Assembly: GCF_011751865.2 (NCBI RefSeq)
Contig: NZ_CP061770.1
Location: 1,612,001-1,676,000, forward strand
Origin: Salinibacterium sp. ZJ70
GTDB lineage: Bacteria; Actinomycetota; Actinomycetes; Actinomycetales; Microbacteriaceae
Direction of reading: 5' to 3'
DNA length: 64,000 nt
The notes below the pieces were generated by a model. That model was not told where the DNA came from. It made no database searches and saw nothing but the letters and a program-made list of their open reading frames with translations. Below, piece after piece: positions 51,945 through 61,229 of this stretch. The stretch's first letter is position 1. The number at the start of each line of letters is the position of its first letter. Position numbers and translations under genes: made by a program.

Positions 51945-53330
51945 TCAGGCGCCGCGCAGGCGCTCGGCGAGGTAGCCGTGCAGGCGGTCGAGCGAGACAC
52001 GCTCCTGCGACATGGTGTCGCGCTCGCGCACGGTGACGGCCTTGTCGTCGAGGGTGTCGAAGTCCACCGTGACGGCGAACGGCGTGCCGATCTCGTCCTG
52101 GCGGCGGTAGCGGCGGCCGATGGCGCCCGCGTCGTCGAACTCGATCGCCCAGTCCTCGCGCAGATCTGCGGCGAGCTCGCGCGCGACGGGCGAGAGCTGC
52201 TCGTTGCGCGACAGCGGGAGCACCGCGACCTTGACGGGTGCGAGGCGACGGTCGAGGCGCAGCACGGTGCGCACATCCGTTCCGCCCTTGGCGTTGGGCG
52301 CCTCGTCTTCGCTGTAGGCGTCGATGAGGAACGCCATGAGCGCACGGGTGAGACCGAACGCGGGCTCGATCACATACGGGATCCAGCGCTCGTTCGTGGT
52401 CTGGTCGAAGTACGACAGATCCTTGCCCGACTTCTCGGAATGGGTCTTCAGGTCGAAGTCGGTGCGGTTCGCGATGCCCATGAGCTCGCCCCACTCGCCC
52501 GAGGCGAAGTTGAAGCGGTACTCGACGTCGACCGTGCGCTTCGAGTAGTGGCTGAGCTTCTCCTGCGGGTGCTCGTAGAGGCGCAGGTTGTCGGGCTTGA
52601 TGCCGAGCCCCGTGTACCAGTCGTGCGACGCATCGATCCAGTACTGGTGCCATTCCTCGTCGGTGCCGGGCTTGACGAAGAACTCCATCTCCATCTGCTC
52701 GAACTCGCGCGTGCGGAAGATGAAGTTGCCGGGCGTGATCTCGTTGCGGAAGCTCTTGCCGATCTGGGCGATGCCGAACGGAGGCTTCATGCGCGAGCTC
52801 GAGAGCACGTTCGCGAAGTTCACGAAGATGCCCTGTGCCGTCTCGGGGCGCAGGTAGTGCATGCCCTCTTCGTCGTCGACCGGTCCGAGGAAGGTCTTGA
52901 GGAGCCCGGAGAACGCACGCGGCTCGGTCCACTGACCGCGCGTGCCGCAGTTCTCGCAGACGATCTCGGCGAGGCCGCCCTCGGGGGCGCGCCCCTTCTT
53001 CTCCTCGAAGGACTCGATGAGGTGGTCTTCGCGGTAGCGCTTGTGGCACTGCGTGCACTCGACGAGCGGGTCGGAGAAGACGTCGACGTGGCCGGAGGCC
53101 TCCCACACCTGACGCGGGAGGATCACAGAGGAGTCGATGCCGACGATGTCGTCACGGCGCTGGACCATGAACTTCCACCACTCGCGCTTGATGTTCTCCT
53201 TGAGCGCGGTGCCGAGGGGACCGTAGTCCCACGCGGAACGCGACCCGCCGTAGATCTCACCCGCCTGGTACACGAATCCGCGACGCTTTGCGAGCGAGAT
53301 GACCTGGTCGAGCGGGTTGGACGATGCCAC
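51945..53330 (-). CDS. glyS: Glycyl-tRNA synthetase, dimeric type
   Basis: The 461-residue class II enzyme charges tRNA-Gly. Motif 1-3 features include [20 protein letters not shown] at the N-terminus, [13 protein letters not shown], and [22 protein letters not shown] and CENCGTRG form a zinc-binding insert. Length is that of the bacterial homodimeric enzyme. Start is GTG at 53330 ([11 protein letters not shown]) behind GGAGT. TAGGCT at about 53391-53396 on the minus strand is a likely -10, giving a leader of about 55 nt. Confidence 0.96.
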   Translation of the reverse strand: MASSNPLDQVISLAKRRGFVYQAGEIYGGSRSAWDYGPLGTALKENIKREWWKFMVQRRDDIVGIDSSVILPRQVWEASGHVDVFSDPLVECTQCHKRYREDHLIESFEEKKGRAPEGGLAEIVCENCGTRGQWTEPRAFSGLLKTFLGPVDDEEGMHYLRPETAQGIFVNFANVLSSSRMKPPFGIAQIGKSFRNEITPGNFIFRTREFEQMEMEFFVKPGTDEEWHQYWIDASHDWYTGLGIKPDNLRLYEHPQEKLSHYSKRTVDVEYRFNFASGEWGELMGIANRTDFDLKTHSEKSGKDLSYFDQTTNERWIPYVIEPAFGLTRALMAFLIDAYSEDEAPNAKGGTDVRTVLRLDRRLAPVKVAVLPLSRNEQLSPVARELAADLREDWAIEFDDAGAIGRRYRRQDEIGTPFAVTVDFDTLDDKAVTVRERDTMSQERVSLDRLHGYLAERLRGA

Positions 53331-53447
53331 GAGTGACTCCAAGATCGGTCGGGCCGCGCTGGCTTGCGCGGTCTGAGGGGTGTGAATACCCCAGCCTATC
53401 GAGCGGATGCGGGTGCCCCGCACAGCCGGGCTGCTGGCGCGGCGCGC

Positions 53448-54509
53448 TCAGCCGCGAACGGCGCGCACGATCGCCGTGACATCCTCTTCGGTGTTCCAGA
53501 TGTGGAATGAGGCGCGCGCACGGCCAGCGCGCCCGGAGATGCGGATGCCCGCGTCGATCATGGTCGCGAGCTGGGTGCCGTCGGGGTCGGGCCAGGAGAT
53601 GATCGCCTGCCGCTGAACGGGCAGGTCGAGTTCGTGGCAGAGCAGCTCGCCGAGCCCCGCTGTGTGGTCCCACACCTCTCGGATGTCGAGGTCGGCGAAG
53701 AGACCGATCGACTGCTCGGCGCCCACCCACGCCTGCCACGCGGGCGAGACATCGAATCGGCGAGCGTCGGATGCGAGCGTGATGTCGGGGCCGTAGCAGC
53801 TCTGCCATACGTGCTCCCCCGCGTACCAGCCGGCCTGCAGGGGCCGGATGATCCGCTGCAGCTCCTCCGTGACGGTGAGGAAGCACACGCCACGCGGCGA
53901 ACAGAGCCACTTGTAGGTGTGGCACACCGTGAGGTCGAAGAGCGAGGCATCGACCGGGTGCACGCCCGCCGCCTGGGTGACGTCGCAGAATGTGTAGGCG
54001 CCGTGCGCCGTTGCGGCCTCGCGGATGGCGTCCACGTCGGCAACGACACCTGTCGCCGACTGCACGAGCGAGAAGACGACCATCCAGGTGTCGTCGGTGA
54101 TGGATGCCGCCAGGTCTTCGAGCGGCACGCTGCGCACGCGAACTCCTCCGCGCTCCTGGAAGGGCGTGATGATCGATGAGAAGTCGCGCGCGACGGTGAG
54201 CACCTCCGCCCCGTCCGGCACGGCTGCCGCCACGAGGGATGCCTGCACCGAGGTCTGAGATCCGGCGGCGACCCGCGATGCCGGCACTCCGACGAGTCGC
54301 GCATAGGCCGCGCGCGTGGCCTCGGCGATCGCGTCGTAGCCCTGGGGGTCGCGGTCTGCCCGCGCCCAGGCATCCAGATCCGCCCGGAGCGCCTCGACGG
54401 CGCGGCGCGGCGGGATGCCGATCGAGGCGGCGGCCACATAGCCACGCGGACCGCCGAATTCGGAGATCGCCGCCGCGAGCGAGGCAGAGGGAACGAGCGC
54501 AGTCGTCAT
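53448..54509 (-). CDS. Class V aminotransferase-fold PLP enzyme
   Basis: The 353-residue protein has the class V fold: FCDVTQAAGVHPVDAS with the PLP-binding aspartate, then HTYKWLCSPRG with the Schiff-base lysine. These place it with cysteine desulfurase/isopenicillin epimerase-like proteins, but it lacks the desulfurase cysteine loop, so substrate is open. ATG at 54509 chosen. It diverges from a LysR regulator over 75 bp with shared operator repeats, so it is the probable regulatory target. Confidence 0.85.
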   Translation of the reverse strand: MTTALVPSASLAAAISEFGGPRGYVAAASIGIPPRRAVEALRADLDAWARADRDPQGYDAIAEATRAAYARLVGVPASRVAAGSQTSVQASLVAAAVPDGAEVLTVARDFSSIITPFQERGGVRVRSVPLEDLAASITDDTWMVVFSLVQSATGVVADVDAIREAATAHGAYTFCDVTQAAGVHPVDASLFDLTVCHTYKWLCSPRGVCFLTVTEELQRIIRPLQAGWYAGEHVWQSCYGPDITLASDARRFDVSPAWQAWVGAEQSIGLFADLDIREVWDHTAGLGELLCHELDLPVQRQAIISWPDPDGTQLATMIDAGIRISGRAGRARASFHIWNTEEDVTAIVRAVRG

Positions 54510-54532
54510 GCGTCCAGGGTCAGCCCCGACCA

Positions 54533-54571
54533 TTCATTCCACAAGGGCATATGCGGAATGAAATGCATTCC
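54533..54571. promoter_or_regulatory. Repeated half-sites in the aminotransferase-lysR gap
   Basis: CATTCC (54535-54540), GGAATG (54555-54560) and CATTCC (54566-54571) form two nested inverted repeats; TTCATTCC (54533-54540) with GGAATGAA (54555-54562) is 8 bp perfect. This is the arrangement expected for a LysR tetramer. The last half-site abuts TAGTGT (54573-54578), the likely lysR -10. Confidence 0.6.
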
Positions 54572-54584
54572 GTAGTGTTATGTG

Positions 54585-55568
54585 ATGGATCTCGATCTGC
54601 AGTCGGTGCGCATCGTGCGTGCGATCGCCGAGCATGGCAGCATCTCGGGCGCCGCGCGTGCGCTCGGCTACAGCCAGCCCGCCATCAGCCAGCATCTGCG
54701 GCGCGCGGAACAGCGATTGGGCGCGCCGCTCGTGATGCGCGCCGGTCGCGGCGTGCGGCTGACCGAACCCGGCGCCGTGCTCGCGCGCCACGCGGTCGCG
54801 ATCACCCGCGCACTCGATGCGGCGCGCGGCGACCTGTCCGATCTCGTCGGCCTGCGCACCGGCACGGTGCGCATCGCGGCGTTCCCCACGGCGTCGTCGA
54901 CGATCATCCCCCGACTTCTGCGCGACCTCCACGACGAGCTTCCGGGGCTGACGGTCACCTACATCGAGGCAGAACCGCCCGAAGCGCTCACGATGCTCCG
55001 CGACGCGAGCGTCGACCTGGCGATCACCTTCGCCTATCCGGGCGACCGCGCCGACCCGCATCGCGAATCCGAGGGCCCGCTCGAGACGATCCCCCTCTTC
55101 ACGGAGCCCGTGGTCATCGCGCTCCCCGAGCACCACCCGCTCGCCTCCGACGGAGCGCCGGTGGAGCTCGCGAAGCTCGGCACGGAGCGATGGATCGCCG
55201 GCTGTCCGCTCTGTCGCGGCCATCTGCTCGCCGCCTGCGAGGCCGTCGGGGTCGATCCGCAGATCGAGCTCGAGACCGACAACGCGGTCGCCGTGCTCAA
55301 CCTCGTGGCCGCGGATCTCGGCGTCGCCCTGCTCCCGCGTCTCGCACTCGCGACGGCGGCACCGCCGCCTGGAGCCGTCGTGCGGGCGACCGCGCCGTCG
55401 AGCGACCGGTCGATCCAGGTCGTCGCGCAGCTCGGAGCCAGACGGGTTCCGAGCATCGCCGCGGTTCTGGCGAGAATCGAGCAGTTCTCGGGGGACGATT
55501 GGGGCCTCTCGAGCGAGATGGACCCCGTTGCTTCGGCGAGCGTCACCCCAGGCGTGAGACGCGCCTGA
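54585..55568 (+). CDS. LysR family transcriptional regulator
   Basis: The 327-residue protein has an N-terminal winged helix (SISGAARALGYSQPAISQHL, then RRAEQRLGAPLVMRAGRGV) and a C-terminal periplasmic-binding-type effector domain. The ATG at 54585 follows TAGTGT by 6 nt without a ribosome site, so it is probably leaderless. The effector is unknown; the divergent aminotransferase is the likely target. Its end overlaps the convergent nadS by 26 bp. Confidence 0.92.
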   Translation: MDLDLQSVRIVRAIAEHGSISGAARALGYSQPAISQHLRRAEQRLGAPLVMRAGRGVRLTEPGAVLARHAVAITRALDAARGDLSDLVGLRTGTVRIAAFPTASSTIIPRLLRDLHDELPGLTVTYIEAEPPEALTMLRDASVDLAITFAYPGDRADPHRESEGPLETIPLFTEPVVIALPEHHPLASDGAPVELAKLGTERWIAGCPLCRGHLLAACEAVGVDPQIELETDNAVAVLNLVAADLGVALLPRLALATAAPPPGAVVRATAPSSDRSIQVVAQLGARRVPSIAAVLARIEQFSGDDWGLSSEMDPVASASVTPGVRRA

Positions 55569-56700
55569 CGGCCTCCCCCACCTCGCGCGCGATCGCGCGC
55601 GCCCCATCGGGGTCGACCTCCGAGGGCAAGGTGAGGCGCACAGCCGTCTGGGCGACCTCGGGTGCGAGACCGATCGCGAGGAGTGCCCGGGAGGGCTCGT
55701 CGTCCTCGGCCGAGCATGCGGAGCCCGACGAGCACGCGATCCCCCGCGACTCGAGCTCCAGAAGAACGGCCTCCCCCGCCGTCCCGGGGAAGCAGAACGA
55801 GGCGTGAGACGCGAGGCGCTCCCGGCGCGACCCGGTCAGGAGAGCACCAGGTACCAGAGCCAGAACTCCATCGATGAGCGCATCGCGCGCGTCGATCCGG
55901 GCGGCCGTCTTGCGCTCCGCAGCGGCGAGCTGCAGGGCGGTCGCAAGTCCCACCGCACCCGCGACGTTCTCGGTGCCCGAGCGCCGACCGCGCTCCTGCC
56001 CTCCCCCGTGCACGAGCGGCTCGATGGGCAGCGCAGCGCGCAGCGCGACGGCGCCGATTCCCCGGGGCGCACCGATCTTGTGGCCCGCGATGCTCACCGC
56101 GTCGGTGCCGAGCGCTGCGAGCCCCACCGGGAGGGAAGCCGCCGACTGCACGGCATCCGTATGGAACGGCACGCCAGCGCCGCGCGCGACTGCGGCGAGC
56201 GCCTCGATGGGCTGGATCGTCCCGATCTCGTTGCTCGCGTGCTGGATGGTGACGAGGCTCGAATCGACGCGGATCGCCTGCGACAGCTCCTCCGGGTCGA
56301 CGCGACCGTCTGCGTCGACCGCGACCTCCGTCACCGAGAACCCGTGACGACGCACGAGGTAGTCGATCGACGCGTGCACCGCCTCGTGCTCGAGCGGGCT
56401 CGTGACGATGTGCCGACCACGCGGGGCGCCGAGCGCGACCCCCTTGATGGCGAGATTCGCACCCTCGGTTCCCCCCGATGTGAACACGACCTCGCTTGCG
56501 CGGCATCCGAGATGCTCGGCGACGACAGCACGCGCCTCGGCGAGCGCGTCGGCCGCCCTCCGCCCCACCTCGTGCCGGCTCGACGGGTTGCCGAAGATGC
56601 CGTGCACCCCACCGGTGAGGAACGGCAGCATCGCCTCCAGCACCTCACGGCGCACGGGCGTCGTCGCGGCCGTGTCGAGATAGAGGAGTCCGGCGCTCAC
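55543..56700 (-). CDS. nadS: Cysteine desulfurase of the nad operon
   Basis: The 385-residue NifS/IscS-type PLP enzyme has SIAGHKIGAPRG with the Schiff-base lysine and the flexible loop ACSSGSACSAED with the persulfide cysteine. As the last gene of nadA-nadB-nadC it most likely supplies sulfur for the NadA Fe-S cluster, the role called NadS. GTG at 56700 overlaps the nadC stop (GTGA). General Fe-S or tRNA thiolation use cannot be excluded. Confidence 0.9.
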   Translation of the reverse strand: MSAGLLYLDTAATTPVRREVLEAMLPFLTGGVHGIFGNPSSRHEVGRRAADALAEARAVVAEHLGCRASEVVFTSGGTEGANLAIKGVALGAPRGRHIVTSPLEHEAVHASIDYLVRRHGFSVTEVAVDADGRVDPEELSQAIRVDSSLVTIQHASNEIGTIQPIEALAAVARGAGVPFHTDAVQSAASLPVGLAALGTDAVSIAGHKIGAPRGIGAVALRAALPIEPLVHGGGQERGRRSGTENVAGAVGLATALQLAAAERKTAARIDARDALIDGVLALVPGALLTGSRRERLASHASFCFPGTAGEAVLLELESRGIACSSGSACSAEDDEPSRALLAIGLAPEVAQTAVRLTLPSEVDPDGARAIAREVGEAVRRVSRLG

Positions 56701-57548
56701 GCCGCGCTCACGCCGATGTCGAGCCCGAGGTCGAGGGCACGCGCGCTGTGCGTGAGAGCGCCCACCGAGATGACGTCGACCCCCGTCTCCGCGATCGCGC
56801 GCACCGTGTCGAGCGAGACGCCGCCTGACGCCTCGACGACGGCGCGACCCGCGACGAGTCGCACGCCCGCACGGAGGTCGTCGAGGGTGAAGTTGTCGAG
56901 CATGATCGTGTCGACTCCCGCGTCCACGACCTCCTCGACCTGATCGAGCCGGTCGACCTCGACCTCCAGGTGCACGGTGTGGCCGAGCTGTGCGCGGGCA
57001 CCCCGGATCGCCTCGCCGAGAGGCACGCCCGCCGCGGCGAGGACGGCGAGGTGGTTGTCCTTGGCCATCACGGCATCCGAGAGCGAGAAGCGATGGTTGC
57101 GCCCTCCGCCGTCGCGCACCGCCTGCCGTTCGAGCACGCGCAGTCCCGGGGTCGTCTTGCGGGTGTCGACGATGCGGGCACGTGTGCCGTCGACGGCTGC
57201 GACGTAGTGCGCAGTGAGTGTCGCGATGCCGCTCATGCGCTGCACGAGATTGAGCGCGATCCGCTCCCCCCGCAGCACTCCGCGAGCCGAACCGGTGATG
57301 TTCGCGAGCACGGTACCCGCGTCGAACGCATCCCCGTCGCGCGCGAGCGTCTCGACCCGGATGTCGGGATCCACCAGCTGGAAGACCCGACGAACCACCT
57401 CGACACCCGAGAGCACCCCGGGCTCGCGCGCCACCAGCTGGGCTGTCGCCATCGCATCCGCGGGCACGAACACCTCGCTCGTGAGGTCGCCCCACGGGGC
57501 GTCCTCGGCGAGCGCTCGGGCGATGATGTCGTCGATCTGCGCGCTCAT
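56697..57548 (-). CDS. nadC: Nicotinate-nucleotide pyrophosphorylase (carboxylating)
   Basis: The 283-residue enzyme converts quinolinate and PRPP to nicotinate mononucleotide. It has ALNLVQRMSGIATLTA, the RIVDTRKTTPGLR PRPP/quinolinate site and EVEVDRLDQVEE with GVDTIMLDN. ATG overlaps the nadB stop (ATGA) and its stop overlaps nadS. Confidence 0.96.
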   Translation of the reverse strand: MSAQIDDIIARALAEDAPWGDLTSEVFVPADAMATAQLVAREPGVLSGVEVVRRVFQLVDPDIRVETLARDGDAFDAGTVLANITGSARGVLRGERIALNLVQRMSGIATLTAHYVAAVDGTRARIVDTRKTTPGLRVLERQAVRDGGGRNHRFSLSDAVMAKDNHLAVLAAAGVPLGEAIRGARAQLGHTVHLEVEVDRLDQVEEVVDAGVDTIMLDNFTLDDLRAGVRLVAGRAVVEASGGVSLDTVRAIAETGVDVISVGALTHSARALDLGLDIGVSAA

Positions 57549-59107
57549 CGCACAGCTCCTTCCAGGGTGCGGGCGGGGTGCAGCCAGGCGCGGGCCAGCC
57601 GTTCGTCGTTCTCAGGATCCGGGTGATCGACGCGGTGGTGCGCCCCTCGGGACTCCTCGCGCGCGAGGGCGGCGTGGGCGGTGAGCCGAGCCAGGTCGAG
57701 CAGGTTGCGGTCCTCGATCGCGGCGATGTCGTCGCCGACGACCTCCCATGCGTCGAGGGTGCGGATCGCAGCGACGAGCCCCGCGGCATCGCGCGAGAGT
57801 CCCACCGCCTGCCACATGAGGTCCTGGATCTCCGCACGCCGCGGTCGTCGTGCCTCGCCGGGTCGGCGGCCGGGGATCGCCTCGACACGGACGCCGCGCT
57901 CCGTCACCAGCGCGCCCGGGTGCGGAGCGTCGAGCGCATCGACGACCCGCCACGCGAAGACGAGCGACTCGAGGAGCGAGTTCGATGCGAGACGATTCGC
58001 GCCGTGCACGCCCGTGCAGGCCGCCTCCCCGATCGCGAAGAGCCCCGGCACGCTCGTGCGACCCTCCAGATCAGTGCGGATGCCGCCCATCTCGTAGTGC
58101 GCCGCCGGCGTCACGGGGATCGCCTCGCGCGTCCAGTCGAAGCCGTGCGCGCGGGTCATCCGGGTGAGGGTCGGGAAGCGCCCTGCGAGATAACCTGCGC
58201 CGCGAGCGCTCTCGACGCCTGTCGCGTCGAGGAGCACAGGACGTCCGCCCTGGCGCGCCATCGCCTCCGCGATTCCTCGCGCGACGACGTCGCGGGGCGC
58301 GAGCTCGGCATCCGGATGCACGGCGAGCATGAAGCGGTCACCCCGCTCATCGACCAGCACGGCACCCTCACCGCGGACGGCCTCCGAGATGAGGGGACTG
58401 CCGTCTGCCGCGAGTGCCGTCGGGTGGAACTGGACGAATTCCGCATCCGCGATCTCCGCGCCCGCTCGCCACGCGGCGGCGATGCCGTCACCCGTCGCCA
58501 CACGCGGGTTCGTGGTGTGCCGGTACAGCTGTCCCGCACCCCCCGACGCGATGATGACGGCGTCGGCCAGCAGGCGCACGGCCGCCCCGTCGACGCGCAT
58601 CGCGTCGATGCCGATCACGCGTGGTTGCCCCTGCGTCTCCTCGAGCACCAGATCGCTCATCACGGTGTGCTCGTGCACCTCGACCGCGGTCGCGCGCACG
58701 GCACGCAGCAGTGCGACTTCGATCGCGAGTCCCGTCGCGTCGCCGCCCGCGTGGAGCACCCGCCGCTGCGAATGCGCTGCCTCGTGCCCTCGAGCGAGTG
58801 CGCCGTCTCGGTCGCGGTCGAACTCCACCCCGAGCGCGATGAGATCGCGCACGCGCGCAGGGCCCTCCGTGCACAGCACCTCGACCGCCCGCGGATCGCA
58901 GAGGCCCGCGCCCGCCGCGAGCGTGTCGGCGATGTGCCGCTCGGGCGAGTCACCAGGCGCGAGGGCCGCGGCGATCCCGCCCTGCGCGTACTTCGTGTTC
59001 GATTCGGCGAGTTCGGCCTTCGTCACGAGCACGACGTCGTGGTGCGCGCTCGCCCGGTACGCGGCGATGAGCCCGGCGATTCCGGTGCCCACCACGATCA
59101 CCCGCAC
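57545..59107 (-). CDS. nadB: L-aspartate oxidase
   Basis: The 520-residue FAD enzyme makes iminoaspartate for NadA. It shows the FAD motif VIVVGTGIAGLIAAYRA, SNTKYAQGGIAAAL, the active-site HPTAL segment and the C-terminal GEAACTGVHGANRLASNSLL. GTG at 59107 follows the nadA stop by two bases; GTG at 59101 is possible. Coupled to nadC. Confidence 0.95.
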   Translation of the reverse strand: MRVIVVGTGIAGLIAAYRASAHHDVVLVTKAELAESNTKYAQGGIAAALAPGDSPERHIADTLAAGAGLCDPRAVEVLCTEGPARVRDLIALGVEFDRDRDGALARGHEAAHSQRRVLHAGGDATGLAIEVALLRAVRATAVEVHEHTVMSDLVLEETQGQPRVIGIDAMRVDGAAVRLLADAVIIASGGAGQLYRHTTNPRVATGDGIAAAWRAGAEIADAEFVQFHPTALAADGSPLISEAVRGEGAVLVDERGDRFMLAVHPDAELAPRDVVARGIAEAMARQGGRPVLLDATGVESARGAGYLAGRFPTLTRMTRAHGFDWTREAIPVTPAAHYEMGGIRTDLEGRTSVPGLFAIGEAACTGVHGANRLASNSLLESLVFAWRVVDALDAPHPGALVTERGVRVEAIPGRRPGEARRPRRAEIQDLMWQAVGLSRDAAGLVAAIRTLDAWEVVGDDIAAIEDRNLLDLARLTAHAALAREESRGAHHRVDHPDPENDERLARAWLHPARTLEGAVR

Positions 59108-59109
59108 CC

Positions 59110-60399
59110 TCAGCTCCGCGGCTTCGCGGCGAGCATGCGCTCGAGAGCGATGCCGGCATCCGCCGCGACGTCGTCCCCGACGCGGATCCGGTTGACGCTC
59201 TTCCCCGCCACGAGCGACTCGAGGACCCACGCGAGGTAGCCGGGGTGGATGCGGTACATCGTCGAGCACGGGCACACCACCGGGTCGAGGCAGAAGATCG
59301 TGTGCTGCGGGAACTCGGCGGAGAGGCGGTTCACCATGTTGATCTCGGTGCCGATCGCGAAGGTCGTGGGCTCGGTCGCGGCGGCGACCGCCTTGCGGAT
59401 GTGGTCGGTCGAGCCCGCCTCGTCGGCCGCATCGACGACGGCCATCGGGCACTCGGGGTGCACGATCACGCGCACGCCCGGGTGCTCGGCACGGGCGTTC
59501 TCGATCTGGGCGACCGTGAAGCGCTTGTGCACCGAGCAGAATCCATGCCACAGCACGACCTGCGCGTCGAGCAGCTCCTCGCGAGTGCTGCCGCCCAGGG
59601 GCTTCCGCGGGTTCCACATCGGCATCCGCTCGAGCGGCACACCCATCTTCTTCGCGGTGTTGCGGCCGAGGTGCTGGTCGGGGAAGAAGAGCACACGCTG
59701 GCCTCGGGCGAACGCCCACTCCAGCACCGTCTCTGCGTTCGAGCTCGTGCACACGATGCCGCCGTGGCGTCCGCAGAATGCCTTGAGGGCGGCCGAGGAG
59801 TTCATGTAGGTGACGGGGATGACGGGCACGCGGCCATGCGCATCCGGCTCGGTGCCGTACAGCGCTTCGAGCTGCTCCCAGCATTCCTCGACCGAGTCGA
59901 TGTCGGCCATGTCGGCCATCGAGCATCCGGCGGCGAGGTTCGGCAGGATCACCTCCTGGTGGGGCTGCGCGAGGATGTCGGCCGTCTCGGCCATGAAGTG
60001 CACACCGCAGAAGACGATCGCCTCCGCAGTCGGCACGGTCTGCGCGGCATTGGCGAGCTGGAACGAGTCACCCAGGAAATCGGCGTGCTGCACGATCTCG
60101 TCGCGCTGATAGAAGTGCCCCAGCACGACCACGCGGTCGCCGAGCGCGGCCTTCGCGGCGCGGATCCGCTCGTGCAGCTCTTCGGCCGCGGCATGGCGGT
60201 ATTCCTCGGGCAGCTCACCCTGGCGCGGTGATCCGGTGGGGATGATGTCGCCCATCGAGGCGCCCGGGCCGTACTGCAGGATGCCGTCGAACTCCCACGG
60301 GGCTGAGGCGAGCGCGGGACTGCAGGCTTCCGCTGGCTGCCCTGCGGCGTCGCGGCCCGTGGTGCGGATGAGCTGGATGGCGGTCTCGACCGATGTCAT
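59110..60399 (-). CDS. nadA: Quinolinate synthase A
   Basis: The 429-residue enzyme condenses iminoaspartate with dihydroxyacetone phosphate to quinolinate at a 4Fe-4S cluster. Candidate cluster cysteines are in AIVFCGVHFMAET, GGIVCTSSNAET and DPVVCPCSTMYR. Length fits the longer actinobacterial form. AAGGA precedes the ATG. Second gene of the nrtR-nadABC-nadS operon, 36 bp after nrtR. Confidence 0.96.
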   Translation of the reverse strand: MTSVETAIQLIRTTGRDAAGQPAEACSPALASAPWEFDGILQYGPGASMGDIIPTGSPRQGELPEEYRHAAAEELHERIRAAKAALGDRVVVLGHFYQRDEIVQHADFLGDSFQLANAAQTVPTAEAIVFCGVHFMAETADILAQPHQEVILPNLAAGCSMADMADIDSVEECWEQLEALYGTEPDAHGRVPVIPVTYMNSSAALKAFCGRHGGIVCTSSNAETVLEWAFARGQRVLFFPDQHLGRNTAKKMGVPLERMPMWNPRKPLGGSTREELLDAQVVLWHGFCSVHKRFTVAQIENARAEHPGVRVIVHPECPMAVVDAADEAGSTDHIRKAVAAATEPTTFAIGTEINMVNRLSAEFPQHTIFCLDPVVCPCSTMYRIHPGYLAWVLESLVAGKSVNRIRVGDDVAADAGIALERMLAAKPRS

Positions 60400-60435
60400 G
60401 GCGTGTCCTTGGGGGGTGGTGGTGTGACGTGCGGA

Positions 60436-61122
60436 TCAGAGGGTTTCGGCGGAGGTGAGGGGTCCGTTGTCGGCGAGAGGCGCGCTCGTGTCGTAGCGGT
60501 AGAGCTTCGGCGGTCGATGGCGCCCGCCCGTGGCGAGCTCCCCCGTCGCGACGACGGATCCGGAGGACTCCATCTGCCGACGGAAGTTCGCCGGGTCGAG
60601 GGGGCGCTGCAGCACGATCTCGTGCACGCGGCGCAGCTCGGCGAGGGTGAAGGTGGGGCCGAGGAACGCATGGGCGATGCGGGCGTATTCGAGCTTGTTG
60701 CGCAGTCGCCAGAGCGCGTAGTCGACGATGAGGTTGTGGTCGAAGGCGAGCTCGGGGAGCTCGTCGGCCGAGAACCAGGCGACGTTCTCGTCGTCGACCG
60801 TGCGTTCGGCTTCGTCACCGCGGACGAGCGCCCAGTACGCGATCGAGACGACGCGGCCCGTGGGCGAGCGATCCGGCTCGCCGAATGCGTAGAGCTGCTC
60901 GAGGTAGCGGGGCGCGAGCCCTGTCGTCTCGGCGAGCTTGCGTGCCGCAGTGCTCGCGAGGCTCTCGCGGGCGTCGGCCGCGCCGCCGGGCAGCGTCCAA
61001 CGCCCGAGGTACGGCTCGCGCGTGCGGCGCACGAGCGGCACCTGCAGCATGACCTCGCCGTGCGCGTCGGGGCGCAGAGCGAAGATCACGGTCGAGACCG
61101 CGAGATCGATGCCGTCCGTCAT
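60436..61122 (-). CDS. nrtR: NrtR-type Nudix-related NAD biosynthesis repressor
   Basis: The 228-residue protein joins a Nudix domain (LPGGAADARESLASTAARKL) to a C-terminal winged helix (FTLAELRRVHEIVLQRPLDP, then NFRRQMESSG). The Nudix box lacks the full REXXEE of active hydrolases, as in NrtR, which senses ADP-ribose and represses NAD genes. Position at the head of nadABC supports the name. ATG at 61122 behind AGGAG. A candidate operator overlaps the likely transcription start. Confidence 0.9.
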   Translation of the reverse strand: MTDGIDLAVSTVIFALRPDAHGEVMLQVPLVRRTREPYLGRWTLPGGAADARESLASTAARKLAETTGLAPRYLEQLYAFGEPDRSPTGRVVSIAYWALVRGDEAERTVDDENVAWFSADELPELAFDHNLIVDYALWRLRNKLEYARIAHAFLGPTFTLAELRRVHEIVLQRPLDPANFRRQMESSGSVVATGELATGGRHRPPKLYRYDTSAPLADNGPLTSAETL

Positions 61123-61139
61123 GCCGTCTCCTGTTCGGG

Positions 61140-61163
61140 TCAAACTGACTTGAACTGAGGCTA
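61140..61163 (-). promoter_or_regulatory. nrtR-nad promoter and candidate NrtR site
   Basis: On the minus strand TAGCCT (61158-61163) is a plausible -10. The start point would fall inside TCAAGTCAGTTTGA (61140-61153), whose ends TCAA and TTGA are complementary. A repressor there would block transcription, giving autoregulation of the whole operon. Match to a published NrtR consensus was not checked. Confidence 0.4.
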
Positions 61164-61202
61164 GCACTAAAGGTCAGAGCGACTGCAACTCACCCGAACG
61201 CA

Positions 61203-61229
61203 GAGCGACCCGTATCGGGCGAGTCGCTC
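61203..61229 (-). terminator. Hairpin at the end of the SDR gene
   Basis: GAGCGAC (61203-61209) and GTCGCTC (61223-61229) pair, with an inner CCG/CGG, just past and partly overlapping the SDR stop codon. No U tract. Confidence 0.45.

Noticed and set aside
53331-53447. T-box or glycine riboswitch ahead of glyS
   Set aside because: The 117-bp gap is too short and shows no T-box sequence or tandem aptamer pattern; only a TAGGCT -10 and a 5-bp hairpin were seen.
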